Translations under genes and position numbers: made by a program
DNA from: Paragorgia papillata
Lineage: Eukaryota; Cnidaria; Anthozoa; Scleralcyonacea; Coralliidae
DNA length: 64,000 nucleotides
Assembly (NCBI GenBank): GCA_035771165.1
Contig: JAWNZC010000314.1
Span: 8,706,001-8,770,000, forward strand
Reading direction: 5' to 3'
Notes under the pieces: model-generated
Databases searched by the model: none
What the model was told of the DNA's origin: nothing
What the model saw: the letters and a program-made list of their open reading frames with translations, nothing else
Part shown: one piece after another, positions 26,701-36,642 of the stretch
Layout: the number at the start of each line of letters is the position of its first letter
How positions within the stretch are numbered: the first letter of the stretch is position 1

Positions 26701-29700
26701 ACAAGTTGTTCCAACAGCACATTTTTATAGCCAACAACGTTGTTCGCACATGATACAATATGTTGTAACAGCATGACGAAATAACAACGATGAACAACAA
26801 TGGTGAACATGGTCGATGTATCAACACGTTCTTCGGTTGTTACAAACATGCGTGAACAACGGTTGTTGTTTCATCAAGCTGTAACAACTTGTTGAAACAA
26901 TGATGAACAATGTTGTTCATTTATCAAAGTTGTTCACATATGTCAACAAGTTGTTACAGCATTGTTCAGGCAACAATGCTGTAACAACTTGCGAGATTTT
27001 TACGCGTGTAGTCTTAACCTCGCAGGTGTTTTTTTTCAGGGAGCCCTCAGTATCTTTGAATCCCCCACTCCAAGGATACCATTAGGTTCCCCAAAGAACG
27101 GCTGCAAGAGAGTCCATCCATCCATCTGCCTGGCTGTTGTTCAACAGTTTTCTCGTCCAATGGTTGCAACACATTCATGTTATATTAATTTTAGCTGTCT
27201 ACGCTTCTACAGTTTTGATACTTGGCCTGGTTGAATACTACACACGTAAAAATCTCACAGCTTGTCAACAGGATGTGTTCGCAACAGGCTTGTAGCAAGG
27301 CTGGGAACAAGTTGTAACAATGCTGTTCATTCAAGAAGCTGCTACAACCTTGTTAGCATCAATCTGTTAACAACTTGTTGAGTGCAGAGTGGTAACAGGT
27401 TGTTGGAACAACTTGTCATCAGTCTGTTGGAGTCATCAGCCTTGTTACAAGTTGTCAACAACCTGTTACAGACATGTTAACAGACTGGGACAGCCAGTGC
27501 GAACAAATGACGGTGATAGCCTGTTGAACAGCCTTGTAACAACTTGCTTGCAGGTCTGTAACAGCTTGTGCGTTTTTACGTGTGAAGTGTTTGACTAACA
27601 AAATGAAAATAACTCACCACTGGGCAGCTAATGATATTTCTGATGTGGATGGCTCCACAGGAGCACAAATGCCTTCATCTGGCAACCAATAAGCTTCTGT
27701 AAGACACCCACTGAGAAAATGTCTCATCTAGAATAAAATATGAAATACAGTGTAAACAAAACTGTTTCCACAATGAAGTTTTACACAAACATACAGTATA
27801 TACATGTACATTTACTACACAACCTACACCGTACTGTTATTACATGTAGGCATTTGAAGAGGTCAGTCAAAGTACTTTACATGATATACATTAGGTATAC
27901 AGCTACCGTAACTGCTTAGAGAAAAAAACTATAGTAAATTTAAAAAGCATTAATAATTCATGAGGAAAATTCAAAAGAAATTAAAGTTTAATCAGTGTCT
28001 TTATATGTGATAAAGATACCTCCTGACTTACATAAACTTTAGCTTTGATTTTCTCGGCTTAGACAAGGTTATTTTTCAAACTTACTACGCCAATGAACTT
28101 ACCAAGTGGTTCGTGTTTGAAGCCGTTCAATAAACTCGCAGTTCGTGTTTTATCAGATATAAAAACACTCGGCTTCGCCTCGTGTCTTTATATCTGATAA
28201 AACACTCCTGCTCGTTTATCCATCTTCCCTCACCTCACCTCAGCATCATTGACTGGTCGACAATTTTATTCCTTTCTCTTGTTATATACATTATACAGTA
28301 CCTTGGTTACATCCTCATTGTTTCTTGTCACAGCTTTGCCTTCATTGCCATGAAGATGGTTTTCTGCAACTACATTTTTATCTTGACATACTACCAAACC
28401 CTCATCATCTGTTTGAACATCTTCCTTAAATAATATACAGAAAAAAAAGAGATGACTTACATGTAGTCTTGAAACACACTACTGCAAGCAATAAAACACA
28501 GGTAACTACATCATTGACAAAATAAATTGCAACGGTGCAACGAAAGAACATACTCCAAATCAAACGACAAAATATCGAATATGTAAACGATCAACCCCGC
28601 CCCCCTTCGCCCCAAAGCAATGTTGACGTAATCCTCGTGAACTGTTGGCGGATGATTGCTCGATCGTGGACGTTATTGCTGTGCATACAACATTGTATGG
28701 GGGGCATGGGAGGTGACATGTGTCTACAACAGTATTCGTTTCAACATCTTTGTCAATGATTGTAGCAATAGTGAATCCTCAGAGGGGTACTCCCATTTAC
28801 AAGTTCTAGGGTCTGGAATAGGGTACATATATATGTATGCAGTTAGTAGGGTGTATATTTTGGTCTGGAATAGTCATTATGGTGCCACACTTGTGCCAAT
28901 CCACAACATATTGAAGTGGGGTATAGACTTTAGAGCTTACAGTACTATGGCTGTAGCTCTAAAATCAAGGGTCAGGATTTTGAGGTCACTGCAAAGACAT
29001 AGAATACCAATTGATACAAACATACTGTATACCTCTTCAGAGTCTGACCAAAACTCCTAAAAATAATGAGAAAATAAATATTATAAGTAGACTGTAAACT
29101 GACCTTGTACTGACAAGTAGGTTTCATAGGCATAGCAGCCCAATTCTGTTTGTTGTTGGTTTGTTTGGGGGGTTTGTTGGGTTGGGTTTTTTTTGTTTTT
29201 GTTTTTTTGGAGGGGGGGGGGGGGATTTTTACCCAAAAAATTTATAGTAAATATTGGTTTTTAAGTCGTATTTTTTCAGTCTTAGCTTAACATACTGTAC
29301 ATGTCAAAACTGCCGGAAATTCCTAGCAGAAAGTGCCTGAATTTTCCTTTTTCAAATATTTTGGGAGGGCAATTGCCCCCCCCCCCCACCTACCACTGCT
29401 ATGCCTATGGTAGGTTTTGATAACACTATTCATGACATGAAATGAAAGAGTATTAAATAGAAAATGGAGAGTAACAGGAGTTGAAGGAAACTAAAATTAT
29501 ATTTTTCCTTCAAGTCTAATCCTGTCAATATGACTATAGGTACAGTAACTTAGGATCAGTGTTCGGAATTAAATTATAAAGTACAGTACAGCACAGCAGG
29601 CATGTGTTTGGTGTGTGGCAGCATGACACACGTGAGTTGTCAGATTTTCAGAAATAGTCAGCAAATTTTCATTTAACAGCTCGGCTTTTTACTTACTCAG

Positions 29701-32700
29701 CAGAAAAACTTGGCTTGCCCCACATGAGCAACAAGCCAAACATGTCGTCTGCAGTACAGTACTTACAGTAGAGTAGAGTAGAGTAGAGTAGAGTAGAGTA
29801 GAGTAGAGTAGAGTAGAGTAGAGTAGAGTACAATACTGTACAGTACAGTGCGGTGCAGCACAGTACAGTACTGTACATTACAGTACATTACAGTACAGCC
29901 AGTACAATGCAGTACAGTGCAGCACAGCGCAGCGCAGTGCATTACAGCGCAGCGCAGTACAGTACAGCCAGCCAGTACAGTGCAGTGCAGTACAGTCAGT
30001 ACAGTGCAGCACAGTACAGCACAACACAGTACAGTGCAGTGTGCACAGTGCAGTGCAGCACAGTACAGCACAACACAGTACAGTACAGTGCAGTACAGTA
30101 CAGTACAGCACAACACAGGACAGTACAGTGCAGTGTGCACAGTGCAGTGCAGTGCAGCACAGTACAGCACAACACAGCACAACATAGTACAGTACAGTGC
30201 AGTGCAGTACAGTACAGTACAGTACAGTACAGTGCAGTACAGTGCAGTGCAGTACAGTACAGTGCAGTGCACATCTACAGTACCTCGTGGTGTGTTTCAT
30301 AATAATGCATAACATATTTCTCTTCACCTTCCAGAAGGTACTTAGTCCAATTAAAATTATCTTTTACTAAAACAAATACATTAAAAGTTAAGGAAAAAGT
30401 TACAGTAGTGAGTTTATACCATTAAATTTTAAAAAGAATACAATTTTTCTCAATGGTGAAAAACTCTGTATTAGATTCACATTAATATTCATGAAATGCA
30501 TTAATTTAGCAGCATATCGTTTGAAAATGAGTATGCATATGACTTACTAGATTCTGGTTCCTCAGTCAACGGCTGATTGTAAACTGCATTTACTGGAGAG
30601 TCAGACAAAGCAGTAAGAAGTTTAAGTAAAGAGTAATGAGCATCACTCTGGAAAGAAAAAAAAAATTAGATGTACTGTAACCAATATTAATACTGTAATT
30701 AGGCAATTATTGAATTTATACTGCTGCTTGCAGGTGACCGTGCTGTGCACCGAATATTTGATCATTGTTTGCATTGTGTCAACTCCAACTGTACATGACA
30801 CTGGGACCAAGTACAGTACGAGTTCATACGAGGTCAAGTATGAGTTCAGTCAAGTCAGGGTTATTTTCAATGCTCAAAAAAAATGCTGTTTTTGTCCATA
30901 TTTGTAAATTAATGTTTATTGTTGTATTAACCAAATAATTCACTTATTCCAACCATACTGAAATTGAACACTCATTTAATGCGGAATCCCAGACAGCAAG
31001 AATTCTGTGAGATAATAATTATGAAACTTAGCAAACGAAGAAGGAGATATGAGAGTGGAAAAGCTTTCTCCATTGATTTGAGAAGAGCTGTTGTCAACAA
31101 GCATTACAAATAATCTTGACTTGCTGAACTCATACTTAGCCCATGTGAGTTGACACAAAGCAAACTGTTAACAACAATCAAATATACGGTGCGTGGTGCA
31201 AGGGGTCAGTTATAGGGGGGGGGGGGCTGGGCTGTGCCCCCCAATAATTTGGAGAAGTATTAGTAAGGTAGCAAAAAGCTACTTAATCACTTGAGACACA
31301 ATTTTTGATTGTTTTAATAGTTTTTACTTAAAGTTATTTAGAGTGCCCCCACCCCACAATAGAGAGCTTAAGCAACAGACGTTTTACTGCCACGGACGGC
31401 GTTTTAATTCAATAGCATTTTTCATTCAAAACAATGATAATGAGCAATTTAAAATTCCAAGAGCAAAGTGAACGCCGTCGTCGTTCTACACAAGACGTCA
31501 TTGAGAGCATGTTCACGTTCTTGAGACGACGCGAACTTCTAGAACGTTGAGGCCTGTCTTCGTTGTTTTACTACAATGAGTCATACTTTTAAAGTAGAAA
31601 ACTTGTATTTGAAGGGGGATAATTTCATTTACATTACAATATAAAATAAAGGATCTGTATTTTTAAATAAAGATGAAATTTAAGCTTATAAGCTAACAGT
31701 TTAGATATGTGATTATTCATAGCCTATTGTTTTGGGTAAAAAAGTCTTTCAAAGAATACGCAGTTCAGTAGTTCTGTATTGTATTCCTGTTCTTCCAGTC
31801 ACCGTCTGTGTCTCAAAAACACCTAATACTGTATGCTTAAGCTCTCTACTAACCAAAACGTAACTGATGCCCTGGCGTGGTGTGGTCATCTGCAACCAGC
31901 AGTAAAGCTGCATCATGTGCATCGGTATATGAAGAATTGGGCAAATCAAACAGGTACTAGTAACTTTTTTTCTGGGTTTTTACCTGGGTTTTTTCCCCTA
32001 AACTACAGTACAACACTCAGGGTTCAAATAGCAGCCGGCTGTCGGTGATAGCCAGCAGTTTTAGGACCTTGCCGGCAATTTCTAATTTCAAAATATAACT
32101 CAACTTTGAGTTATTGGTGAAATTGCTTTCGCCAAGATCAAAATTATGGTAATTTGTTTTGATTTCTCTGTATATAATGATCGTAAAAGAAATCAGTATT
32201 TGCTTAGCCAGATTGTGTAAACAAGGGTCAGACTACCGGTAATGGCACCATTGCAAAGACGAACGAATGTTATGAGAACATAACTTTGCTGCTTGGAAAA
32301 CAGCCGGCAAAAATTTTGACATACAAAAAACAGCCTACAAAATTAGGGATTATTTTTTTAACGTTATTTTGAACCCTGACACTCTGGGTGCATATACTGT
32401 ATTGTACAGTACATCTCTTTTCATATTATCTGGTCTTTCTTTACATTTACATTTTAAAATGACAAATCAGAATTACATAATATTGCATTTTCTAACCTTT
32501 GCAATCTGTAGTTTATCAAATAAAGGACCATTTAGAAATTTTTCACACAATTCAGCAAGTGACTTTGCTTTATATGCTTGTCCATGAATTGAAAATTTCT
32601 CACAGAGCCTAACAAAAAGTTTTTTTTAGTTTAATATTATTATTTTTTATTATAAAATAGGTTGCATCTTACGCACGCTGTGATTGGTCAATTAGTGTGT

Positions 32701-35064
32701 TTATATCAGGTTATGCAAACATGGTTGTGACATCACATCACATTTCTTAGTTTTATTTCATAAAAGAAATAGAAAATGGATGCCCTGTGTTTATATAACC
32801 TGATGCAAACACTCGAGTGAGTTTGGGAGAATTTGAAAGTACTTATGTAAACCCTCACCTACGGCTCAACTGTTCACATAAACTTTCAAATTCTCCCAAC
32901 CCACTCTCGTGTTTGAATCAGGCTATTAAATAAACATGGGTGGCCATTTTCTATTTCTTAAATACTATAATTATATTCAGCGTGCAAATAGAAAGTACAG
33001 TATATACAGTGCTTGTTAAGTCATATTTTATATGTACAGTACAAGGTAATAACCCAGTCAAAGTTAGGTAAATTGCCATATTTAATGTTTACAGATTATC
33101 TATTTTTCATGAACTTAATTCTCACATTTAATATGGTACATGAAAAATATATTTTTGTCACAGGCCTTACCCTTTAATAATTTTTTCCACTTTATTGCTA
33201 TCTATATCTAAAAACTTGTGGTATCTAACATATAAAAATAATAAAGATAATATTACACTCTTTTACGATTAATAAAATTACAAGATAAATGGGTCTTAAA
33301 GCCTCTCGAATTTGTAATGCAACACCCTAGAGCAATTACACGCACAAAAAATACAGTATAAAGCTATTATAATGTGACTGGACACCCCCCCCCCCTCCCT
33401 TCATGCAATATACTGTACCTGTACATGAAAAATCAGTCTGTATCAGAGTAGATGTCATGTCTGATCACAAATATGTACAGTATATAGCGTAGCAACTCTA
33501 TGTCAGGCACTGTACTGTGAGTGTATAATACAGCTACAGGTGTATATGTAATATATCATAAACGAGAAGGCATTTATTATCTGATTTGAAAACACCAAGG
33601 AGTGTGTTGAAAATCAATGCGATAGCCGAGTATTTTAACTCACTTCAAGGCAGTGATGGATCCAGCTTGATCTGGTAGGGGGGGTGCTGCAGGGGGGGGG
33701 ATCTCTGAAATAGCATTTCCTGCATTCTGACAGTACTTTGAAGAAAGATTTAAAAGTTTTAAATTGTGTTTTCAATAGCGAAATACATTTAAAATTATAG
33801 AAAATAATGGGGGAAAATCCAATAAATCGAATCTTAGGTAGCTGCTACGTATGCACCCCTGACATATTCAAAATGCAGCATTTCCATTATTAAAAAATAA
33901 AAATGGGACTTTGGATAATTGAGTAATTGGCACCCCATTGGCCAAGGGCCAAAGTGCCCCCCTGCACCCCCCCCCCCTCACACCCTCCTGTAAATTCATC
34001 ACTGCTTCAAGGTGTTTTTAAATCAGATAATAAACGGCTATCGAGTGTATGGTATAGCTTCTCAAACAAATCAGTATTTAAAGAGAAATTTGAGGTAAAA
34101 CTTGTCTTCACAACGACGTCTCAGTAGCTAATTTCCATTATGTTTTCCTCATGAATTATTAATGAGTTTGAGAAGAATATGCAGTACACTTGTCACTACA
34201 ACAGACTACAGCTTCAAAACTGACAAGATCAGGCTGTAGCAATCTGTTAGTTTATCAGCGCATTACCAGTCTGACTGTTATAAAATACTGTATAGTACAT
34301 GTGTATTATGCACCTATCAATGTTAAGCCCCACAACAGCCTTGTTGATCAAAATACCCCTCCCTTGGAAATATCAAGGGTTAAAATAATTATAATATTAA
34401 GATCATTTTACGTATCAAAAATCCCGTCCCTCGAGTTTGTCAAGAAAGTCAAATTTCCCCTGTCTCAAGATATGTCGATCAGTCAATATACAGTGGGTTG
34501 CCCCCTTACCCCCCCCCCCCTGCAGCTTAACATTGATAGGTGCATCATGATAAGTTGTACAAATACATGTAGTGGTTCATTTGCAAGCTTGTTTAATAGA
34601 TATTCATCAACCTCAAGTAATTGAGTTTGAACAAGAATTGAACCATGCACAATACAGACTGTGCCTTATTAATTTTTTTGATCACGTCAGTCGTCACGTG
34701 ATACAAGTGAATTTTTCCTGGAATGACCTCATGACTAAGTGTAATTTTTGTTTCAGAATGGTTTTGTTTTACACAAATTGTTTCTATTATCTTATCCACT
34801 TTTTAATATACATCACTGCATGAGCCGTTAATAAGATTAAAAAATTTATACCACAAAATACCTGAAATTGGACAAGGCAAATTGGACTGCAATTGGAACG
34901 TTCTTCTGTGACAACTATAAGTAGTAATTAGATGTTTTCTTTAGAATACAAGCGTTTATACAATAATCTCAACATATTCAACTCACCTCTCTGGAAACAA
35001 AACGTTTTACGAGATGTTTTGTTAGTTCTTCTATTCGTTTACTTTTTAGTGCGATGGGCGCCAT
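11751..35064 (-). CDS. TUBGCP5: Gamma-tubulin complex component 5, 30 exons placed
   Basis: GCP5 is a GRIP-domain subunit of the gamma-tubulin ring complex, which nucleates microtubules at centrosomes. Exons on the minus strand, high to low: 35064-34987, 34914-34862, 33224-33171, 32608-32497, 30647-30548, 30366-30284, 29056-29033, 28424-28302, 27727-27618, 25935-25846, 25736-25643, 24821-24666, 24437-24389, 23988-23933, 23231-23154, 21064-~20949, 19276-19229, 19079-19049, 18878-18822, 18563-18505, 16580-16518, 16426-16335, 16154-16082, 15982-15862, 15344-15178, 15110-15069, 14710-14630, 14043-13955, 13840-13755, 11803-11751. Nearly all junctions keep phase with GT/AG sites. Diagnostic peptides from family knowledge are SDAHYSLLKLL, RETIWMLSGVKQL, FALSNFRYHKFL, APWPVDLVIDAES, HLLRFDLMQFVNGLHQYI and KVLRLAVKFNKLW. 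The first exon starts MAPIALKSKR. The sum is about 812 residues against about 1024 in human; three expected segments were not found (see findings). Introns hold most of the repeats at 12-35 kb. Confidence 0.93.
11853..12697. mobile_element. Foldback MITE (outer), in last TUBGCP5 intron
   Basis: The ends are TAGGGCCTGTTTATATGGAG and CTCCATATAAACAGGCCCTA, perfect inverted repeats, followed inward by repeated ACTCGGC/GCCGAGT motifs. No open frame of note. It is interrupted at 12139-12604 by a second foldback of similar design. Confidence 0.85.
12139..12604. mobile_element. Foldback MITE (inner) with TA target duplication
   Basis: The ends are GGGGCTGTTTACATGAG and CTCATGTAAACAGCCCC, followed by CCCGGCAAGCCGGG and CCCGGTTAACCGGG type subrepeats. 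It is flanked by TA on both sides. Removing it with one TA rejoins the outer element as GCCGAGT-TA-ACTCG, itself a continuation of the outer element's GCCGAGT motif. A TA duplication is the usual mark of Tc1/mariner-class MITEs. Confidence 0.8.
13063..13545. mobile_element. Long-armed MITE, TTAA family, degraded copy
   Basis: The left arm begins AAAGTGCATGAAACAAAAAT and the right arm ends TTTTCGTTTCATAGGCACTT, with arms of about 150 bp. The inner phrases GAAAGAACACTTAAAAT and AACATCTTTTGCAG are the same as in the copies at 39042-39399 and 47311-47770. The TTAA target site is intact on the right only. Confidence 0.8.
14075..14510. repeat. Polypurine GGAAG/GGGAAG tract in TUBGCP5 intron
   Basis: About 430 bp of uninterrupted purine on the plus strand built from GGAAG and GGGAAG. 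It lies between the exons at 14630-14710 and 13955-14043. Both strands give long low-complexity open frames (GKEGR or LPFPS types) that are not genes. Confidence 0.95.
14828..15046. mobile_element. Foldback MITE, ~219 bp
   Basis: The arms start ATTTGCAACTCACTTTTCAC and end GTGAAAAGTGAGTTGCAAAT, with CAAAATGTT/AACATTTTG and repeated GTTCGTTCCGAAG motifs inside. It sits in the TUBGCP5 intron between the exons at 15069 and 14710. Confidence 0.85.
15398..15835. repeat. (GGAA)n / (GGGA)n tract in TUBGCP5 intron
   Basis: An imperfect tetranucleotide AAGG/GGGA repeat of about 430 bp between the exons at 15862-15982 and 15178-15344. Open frames on both strands (KEGRKEGR and LPSFLPS types) are artefacts of the repeat. 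Confidence 0.95.
16680..16777. repeat. (TTGTG)n microsatellite, left block
   Basis: A pentanucleotide TTGTG array with a few TCTTG or CTGTG variants. It continues in the same orientation after the inserted element at 16778-17377. Confidence 0.9.
16778..17377. mobile_element. 600-bp TIR element inserted in the (TTGTG)n array
   Basis: The ends are CAGGCTTGGACTGG and CCCAGTCCGAGCCTG. Near the right end is the phrase GCAGGAAATGCCATC...TTTCAAAATTTTCCGGGGG, also found at about 42740-42790 in another element. Microsatellite sequence abuts both ends, so the element landed inside the array. Confidence 0.75.
17378..17640. repeat. (TTGTG)n right block and (GTT)n microsatellite
   Basis: Pentanucleotide TTGTG/TCGTG to about 17515, then an imperfect GTT trinucleotide array. 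Frames rich in VLCCVV are repeat artefacts. Confidence 0.9.
17635..18040. mobile_element. Foldback MITE inside (GTT)n
   Basis: The left arm is TACGGATGTCACCGAACTGT then CGAAACGTGG; the right arm carries the reverse complement ending CGACAGTTCGGTGAAATCCG then TA. Arms are about 85 bp. GTT repeat resumes on the right (18045-18170), so this element also split a microsatellite. Confidence 0.8.
18615..18780. repeat. Pure (AAGG)n microsatellite
   Basis: About 40 near-perfect AAGG units between TUBGCP5 exons 18505-18563 and 18822-18878. Its low divergence suggests recent expansion. Confidence 0.97.
19370..19998. repeat. Polypyrimidine minisatellite (CTCTACTTCCCTCC)
   Basis: About 14-15-bp units related to CTCTACTTCCCTCC, ending in a run of C at 19980-19995. 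It lies in the intron where an expected TUBGCP5 exon is missing. Confidence 0.9.
20280..20610. mobile_element. Foldback element with CGAGGCGAAGCCGAGG loop
   Basis: Stem arms GTGTTTCATCAGGATATCC and GGATATCCTGATGAAACAC flank a loop containing CGAGGCGAAGCCGAGG. A tail follows, ending CATGAATTATTAATGAGTTT. The same layout recurs at 33540-34170, 44770-45170 and 46785-47190. Confidence 0.8.
21150..21430 (+). repeat. 5S rRNA-derived SINE, copy C (best 5S region)
   Basis: It keeps the full 5S promoter order: AAAAGTTAAGCCCGGTTAGA, GGGGTTAGTACTTGGATGGG and TGACCGCTTGGGAATGGC. The body contains GTGCTTCGAGGGTTTTTCGC. Its 3' end differs from copies A and B after CCAACACTTACATCATGG, so either the tail is truncated or it is a different subfamily. 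It lies in the TUBGCP5 intron between exons 23154-23231 and 20949-21064. Confidence 0.85.
21783..21970. repeat. CCACTCCACCCCA-type minisatellite
   Basis: A C-rich, G-poor array built from CACCCCA, CACTTCA and CACTCCA words. It is intronic. Confidence 0.85.
22412..22612. mobile_element. Foldback element (CGAAACGTTAG stem)
   Basis: A near-perfect hairpin: AATCGAAATATAGTAAGGTT ... CGTTTCGAGCGAAGG, then its reverse complement. The outer phrase GTGGCGTGCTGCGTAGGCAG is shared with the element at 40678-41730. Confidence 0.8.
22618..23090. mobile_element. Foldback element (TGAAGTGTCATGAAAACAGC ends)
   Basis: Ends TGAAGTGTCATGAAAACAGC and GCTGTTTTGATGACACTTCA, with inner arms containing CAGAAAATG and GTTGAGAG. 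After 22920 part of the arm sequence repeats again. A short related copy is at 51765-51860. Confidence 0.7.
23300..23725. repeat. (GTT)n imperfect microsatellite
   Basis: About 420 bp of GTT with TTTG blocks. Open plus-strand frames (CCCC, VVVV) are artefacts. It lies in a TUBGCP5 intron. Confidence 0.93.
24189..24351. mobile_element. Compact MITE, ~163 bp
   Basis: Ends GCCTGGTTTCCATAAGATCG and CGATCTTATGGAAACCAGGC are perfect 20-bp inverted repeats. The interior repeats GATTGG/CCAATC motifs and forms one long hairpin. Confidence 0.9.
25077..25462. mobile_element. GTTGAA-rich MITE, uninterrupted copy
   Basis: Ends AAGGCTTGGCCAAACGCTTT and AAGCGTTTGGCCAGGCCTTA. Inner sequence is dense in GTTGAA/TTCAAC words (TTGAATGATGTTGAACG repeated). 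A second copy is at 41045-41695 and carries a ~230-bp insertion relative to this one. Confidence 0.88.
25990..26115. mobile_element. Short foldback
   Basis: TAATAGATCACAGATGACGT pairs with ACGTCTTCTGTGATCTATTA, with the centre at ACGAGACGAAGTCGACTGG. Intronic to TUBGCP5. Confidence 0.75.
26545..27010. mobile_element. ACACGTAAAAA-family element, copy 1
   Basis: Ends CTCGTAAAAACGCACAACTT and CGAGATTTTTACGCGTGTAG. The interior is built of TTGTTCAC, CAACAAGTTGTT and GTGAACAA words. The same design is seen at 27238-27590 and 56630-56992. Confidence 0.75.
27238..27590. mobile_element. ACACGTAAAAA-family element, copy 2
   Basis: Ends CTACACACGTAAAAATCTCA and TGTGCGTTTTTACGTGTGAA. The interior contains GTTGTTGGAACAACTTGTCA and TGTTACAAGTTGTCAACAAC. 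Confidence 0.8.
27950..28215. mobile_element. Foldback element with GGCTTCGCC loop
   Basis: GTGTTTTATCAGATATAAA and its partner TTTATATCTGATAAAACAC flank ACTCGGCTTCGCCTCGTGT. The outer part on the left begins TAATTCATGAGGAAAATTC, the reverse of the tail phrase in the related foldbacks. Intronic to TUBGCP5. Confidence 0.7.
29760..30275. repeat. Pentanucleotide array: (GAGTA)n then CAGTA/CAGTG/CAGCA
   Basis: A pure GAGTA block at 29768-29830, then about 440 bp of imperfect 5-bp units. Frames rich in YCTVLHCT or QYSTVQ are artefacts. The TUBGCP5 exon at 30284-30366 begins right next to it. Confidence 0.95.
30715..31190. mobile_element. Foldback, CTGCTTGCAGGTGACC family, copy 1
   Basis: The left part, TACTGCTGCTTGCAGGTGAC then ATTTGATCATTGTTTGC, pairs with GCAAACTGTTAACAACAATC near 31160-31185. 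Inner phrases TCCCAGACAGCAAG and GTGAGATAATAATTATGAAA are shared with 55495-56305. Confidence 0.75.
32690..32990. mobile_element. Foldback element
   Basis: AAATAGAAAATGG pairs with CCATTTTCTATTT, and GAGAATTTGAAAGT pairs with ACTTTCAAATTCTC, around a centre at CCCTCACCTACGGCTCAACT. It lies between TUBGCP5 exons 33171 and 32608. Confidence 0.75.
33540..34170. mobile_element. Foldback with GCGATAGCCGAG loop and insertion
   Basis: The left part, TTATTATCTGATTTGAAAAC, pairs with GTTTTTAAATCAGATAATAA at 34013-34033. The sequence between holds a G/C-run-bearing insert (33650-34000, GTGATGGATCCAGC to ACTGCTTC) related to one at 60902. The tail TCATGAATTATTAATGAGTT ends the element. Confidence 0.7.
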
Positions 35065-35410
35065 CTTTAAAATGACTAGAACCCAGGCCTTCTTCTCCTT
35101 TGGAACGGATGCTCTCGGAAATTATGACCGGGATAACTCTTCCGTGGGCGGAGGTCGGAGGAGCAGAAAACTTTCTAGCTCCCTATCTGGAACCCTAAGA
35201 AAGAAGAAGAGAGAAGAAGAAACAAAGAAGAAGAAAGAAAAAATAAAAAAGAAAGAAAGAAGAAAAAATAATTGTTATTTATATAATTATATTTACATAT
35301 TACTCCATTTTATACAGAGAGCTTGCCAGTGTCAGATTCATACGAGACTGTCTCAGACTCCACAAACATTTAATTATAAATAAAGTTTATTTATTAGAAA
35401 TATATACTTC

Positions 35411-35850
35411 TCATAGACCACCCACTTTCATAATGGACCACCACTTTAATATTATTTTATGTATTAATAAACCTTTGTGGCCTCGTTATGAAGTAAATAT
35501 TCTTTTTAGTTACTGACACAAACGAGGTGAGAAAGGCTTATTAGGGGCCAATTACATGGAGATTTTCAGCCCAGGCTGAAATTTCAGCCCGGTTAGGAGG
35601 GCTGCATTTTTATTGCGATCACATGAGCAATTTCAACTCAGCTGAAACCAAAATTTTAATCAATAACATGTAGGAAATTGAAGAATTTTTGTTTTACGGC
35701 TGTGGAATGAATGACCAACACCGTTGACATGCTTAGTTCAGCCCGGGCTAAAAATTTTGAGTGATTACATCGGCAATTTCAGCCCTGTTGAACGGTCTGA
35801 AAATTCCATCCCAGGCTGAAATTTTTTACCATGTAATCCCTAAATCCCTA
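35411..35850. mobile_element. Two elements: broken MITE arm, then GGGG-TTACATG foldback
   Basis: 35411-35535 resembles the left arm of the 43373-43556 MITE (ACCACTTTCATAATGGACC, AATAAACCTTTGTGGCCTC). At 35544 the foldback with ends GGGGCCAATTACATGGAG and CCATGTAATCCCTA begins, with AGCCCGGTTAGGAGGGCT and CAGCCCGGGCTAAA subrepeats. It is related to 12139-12604 and 59865-60475. Both lie just upstream of the TUBGCP5 start codon. Confidence 0.7.
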
Positions 35851-36257
35851 TGTTCGTATTACAAGGATTTAATAAGAAGACCTTAACAGGGCTGAAATAA
35901 TATCATGTTTGTGGGAATTTCTTTTGTTCTCACTGCAGGTCCATTAACAACTAATATACCTCATTATATTCATTTTTACTAATCCTACCTCCATCGATGT
36001 CAAACTAGGTCTGATTAGAACTAATACCTGGTTTGACGTCAACGAAGGTGACAGCAAAACAAATTCCTGCAAACATGATATTACAAAGGAATAGCATAAA
36101 AATCAGGAATTTTACTAATTGAGCACCTAATGCACCTCTTTTTATGCTATTCCTTATAATTATCCTAGTTACTTTTTGAAAATTGTTCCTATTGAAAGAA
36201 ACTAAACTTTGTCTTTCAATATCAGAATATCTATTATATCATACAGTCTTCCCCAAG

Positions 36258-36263
36258 TTTTAT
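36258..36263 (-). promoter_or_regulatory. Likely poly(A) signal of the 73-residue gene
   Basis: Minus-strand AATAAA lies about 80 nt past the TAG at 36341-36343. Confidence 0.45.
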
Positions 36264-36340
36264 TAGATCCTTCAAGCATTTGTTTATAAATTAATATATA
36301 ATTGTAAGGCAACCCATTTGGCCATTTGGCAGATTTCTGG

Positions 36341-36642
36341 CTATTTCTCTACGACTCCAGTGACATACACTGTATCTGGTGGAACTTGAGACCAGTCATT
36401 CAACACAGCTCCTTCTACAGTCTCAATCGTCGATACTTTATATCCCTCAGGCGCCCCAGGAAGACCTCGTGCTATAAAAGCCAGAGTTGCAACGTTAGCT
36501 CCCAAAGTCTTTATCACTTGTGTCGCTCCTTCGATCGTATAATGAATTTTAACCTGTGAAATTATTTTAATAAAAATAGTTAATATTGAAACAAAGTCCT
36601 TGAAATAATTGATTTCTTATTATTCATACTTACTTTTGGCAT
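36341..36642 (-). CDS. Unrecognised 73-residue protein, two exons
   Basis: Exon 1 codes MPK at 36642-36634 and ends at a GTAAGT donor. The intron ends TTAACACAG-like before exon 2 at 36553-36341, which runs VKIHYTIEGATQVIKTL ... ARGLPGAPEGYKV ... VPPDTVYVTGVVEK and stops at TAG. Phase is clean, an AATAAA follows, and composition looks like real protein (no repeats, balanced residues). An in-frame TAA lies upstream of the Met with no other Met between. I do not recognise the family. There is no signal peptide, membrane span or cysteine; it looks like a small soluble alpha/beta protein. Alternatively this is the 3' end of a larger gene whose 5' exons lie beyond the transposon nest, since an acceptor-like CAG precedes FQYFCAFCLDILVNLQSN in frame with the Met. 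Confidence 0.6.

Noticed and set aside
29685..29745. Candidate TUBGCP5 exon reading LLLMWGKPSFSA
   Set aside because: It resembles the family's WGKYL region, but its phase does not fit the next exon. The real WTKYLL exon lies at 30284-30366.
29693..30327. YCTVLHCTALY and QYSTVQYS open frames
   Set aside because: Pentanucleotide array; the only coding part nearby is the TUBGCP5 exon at 30284-30366.
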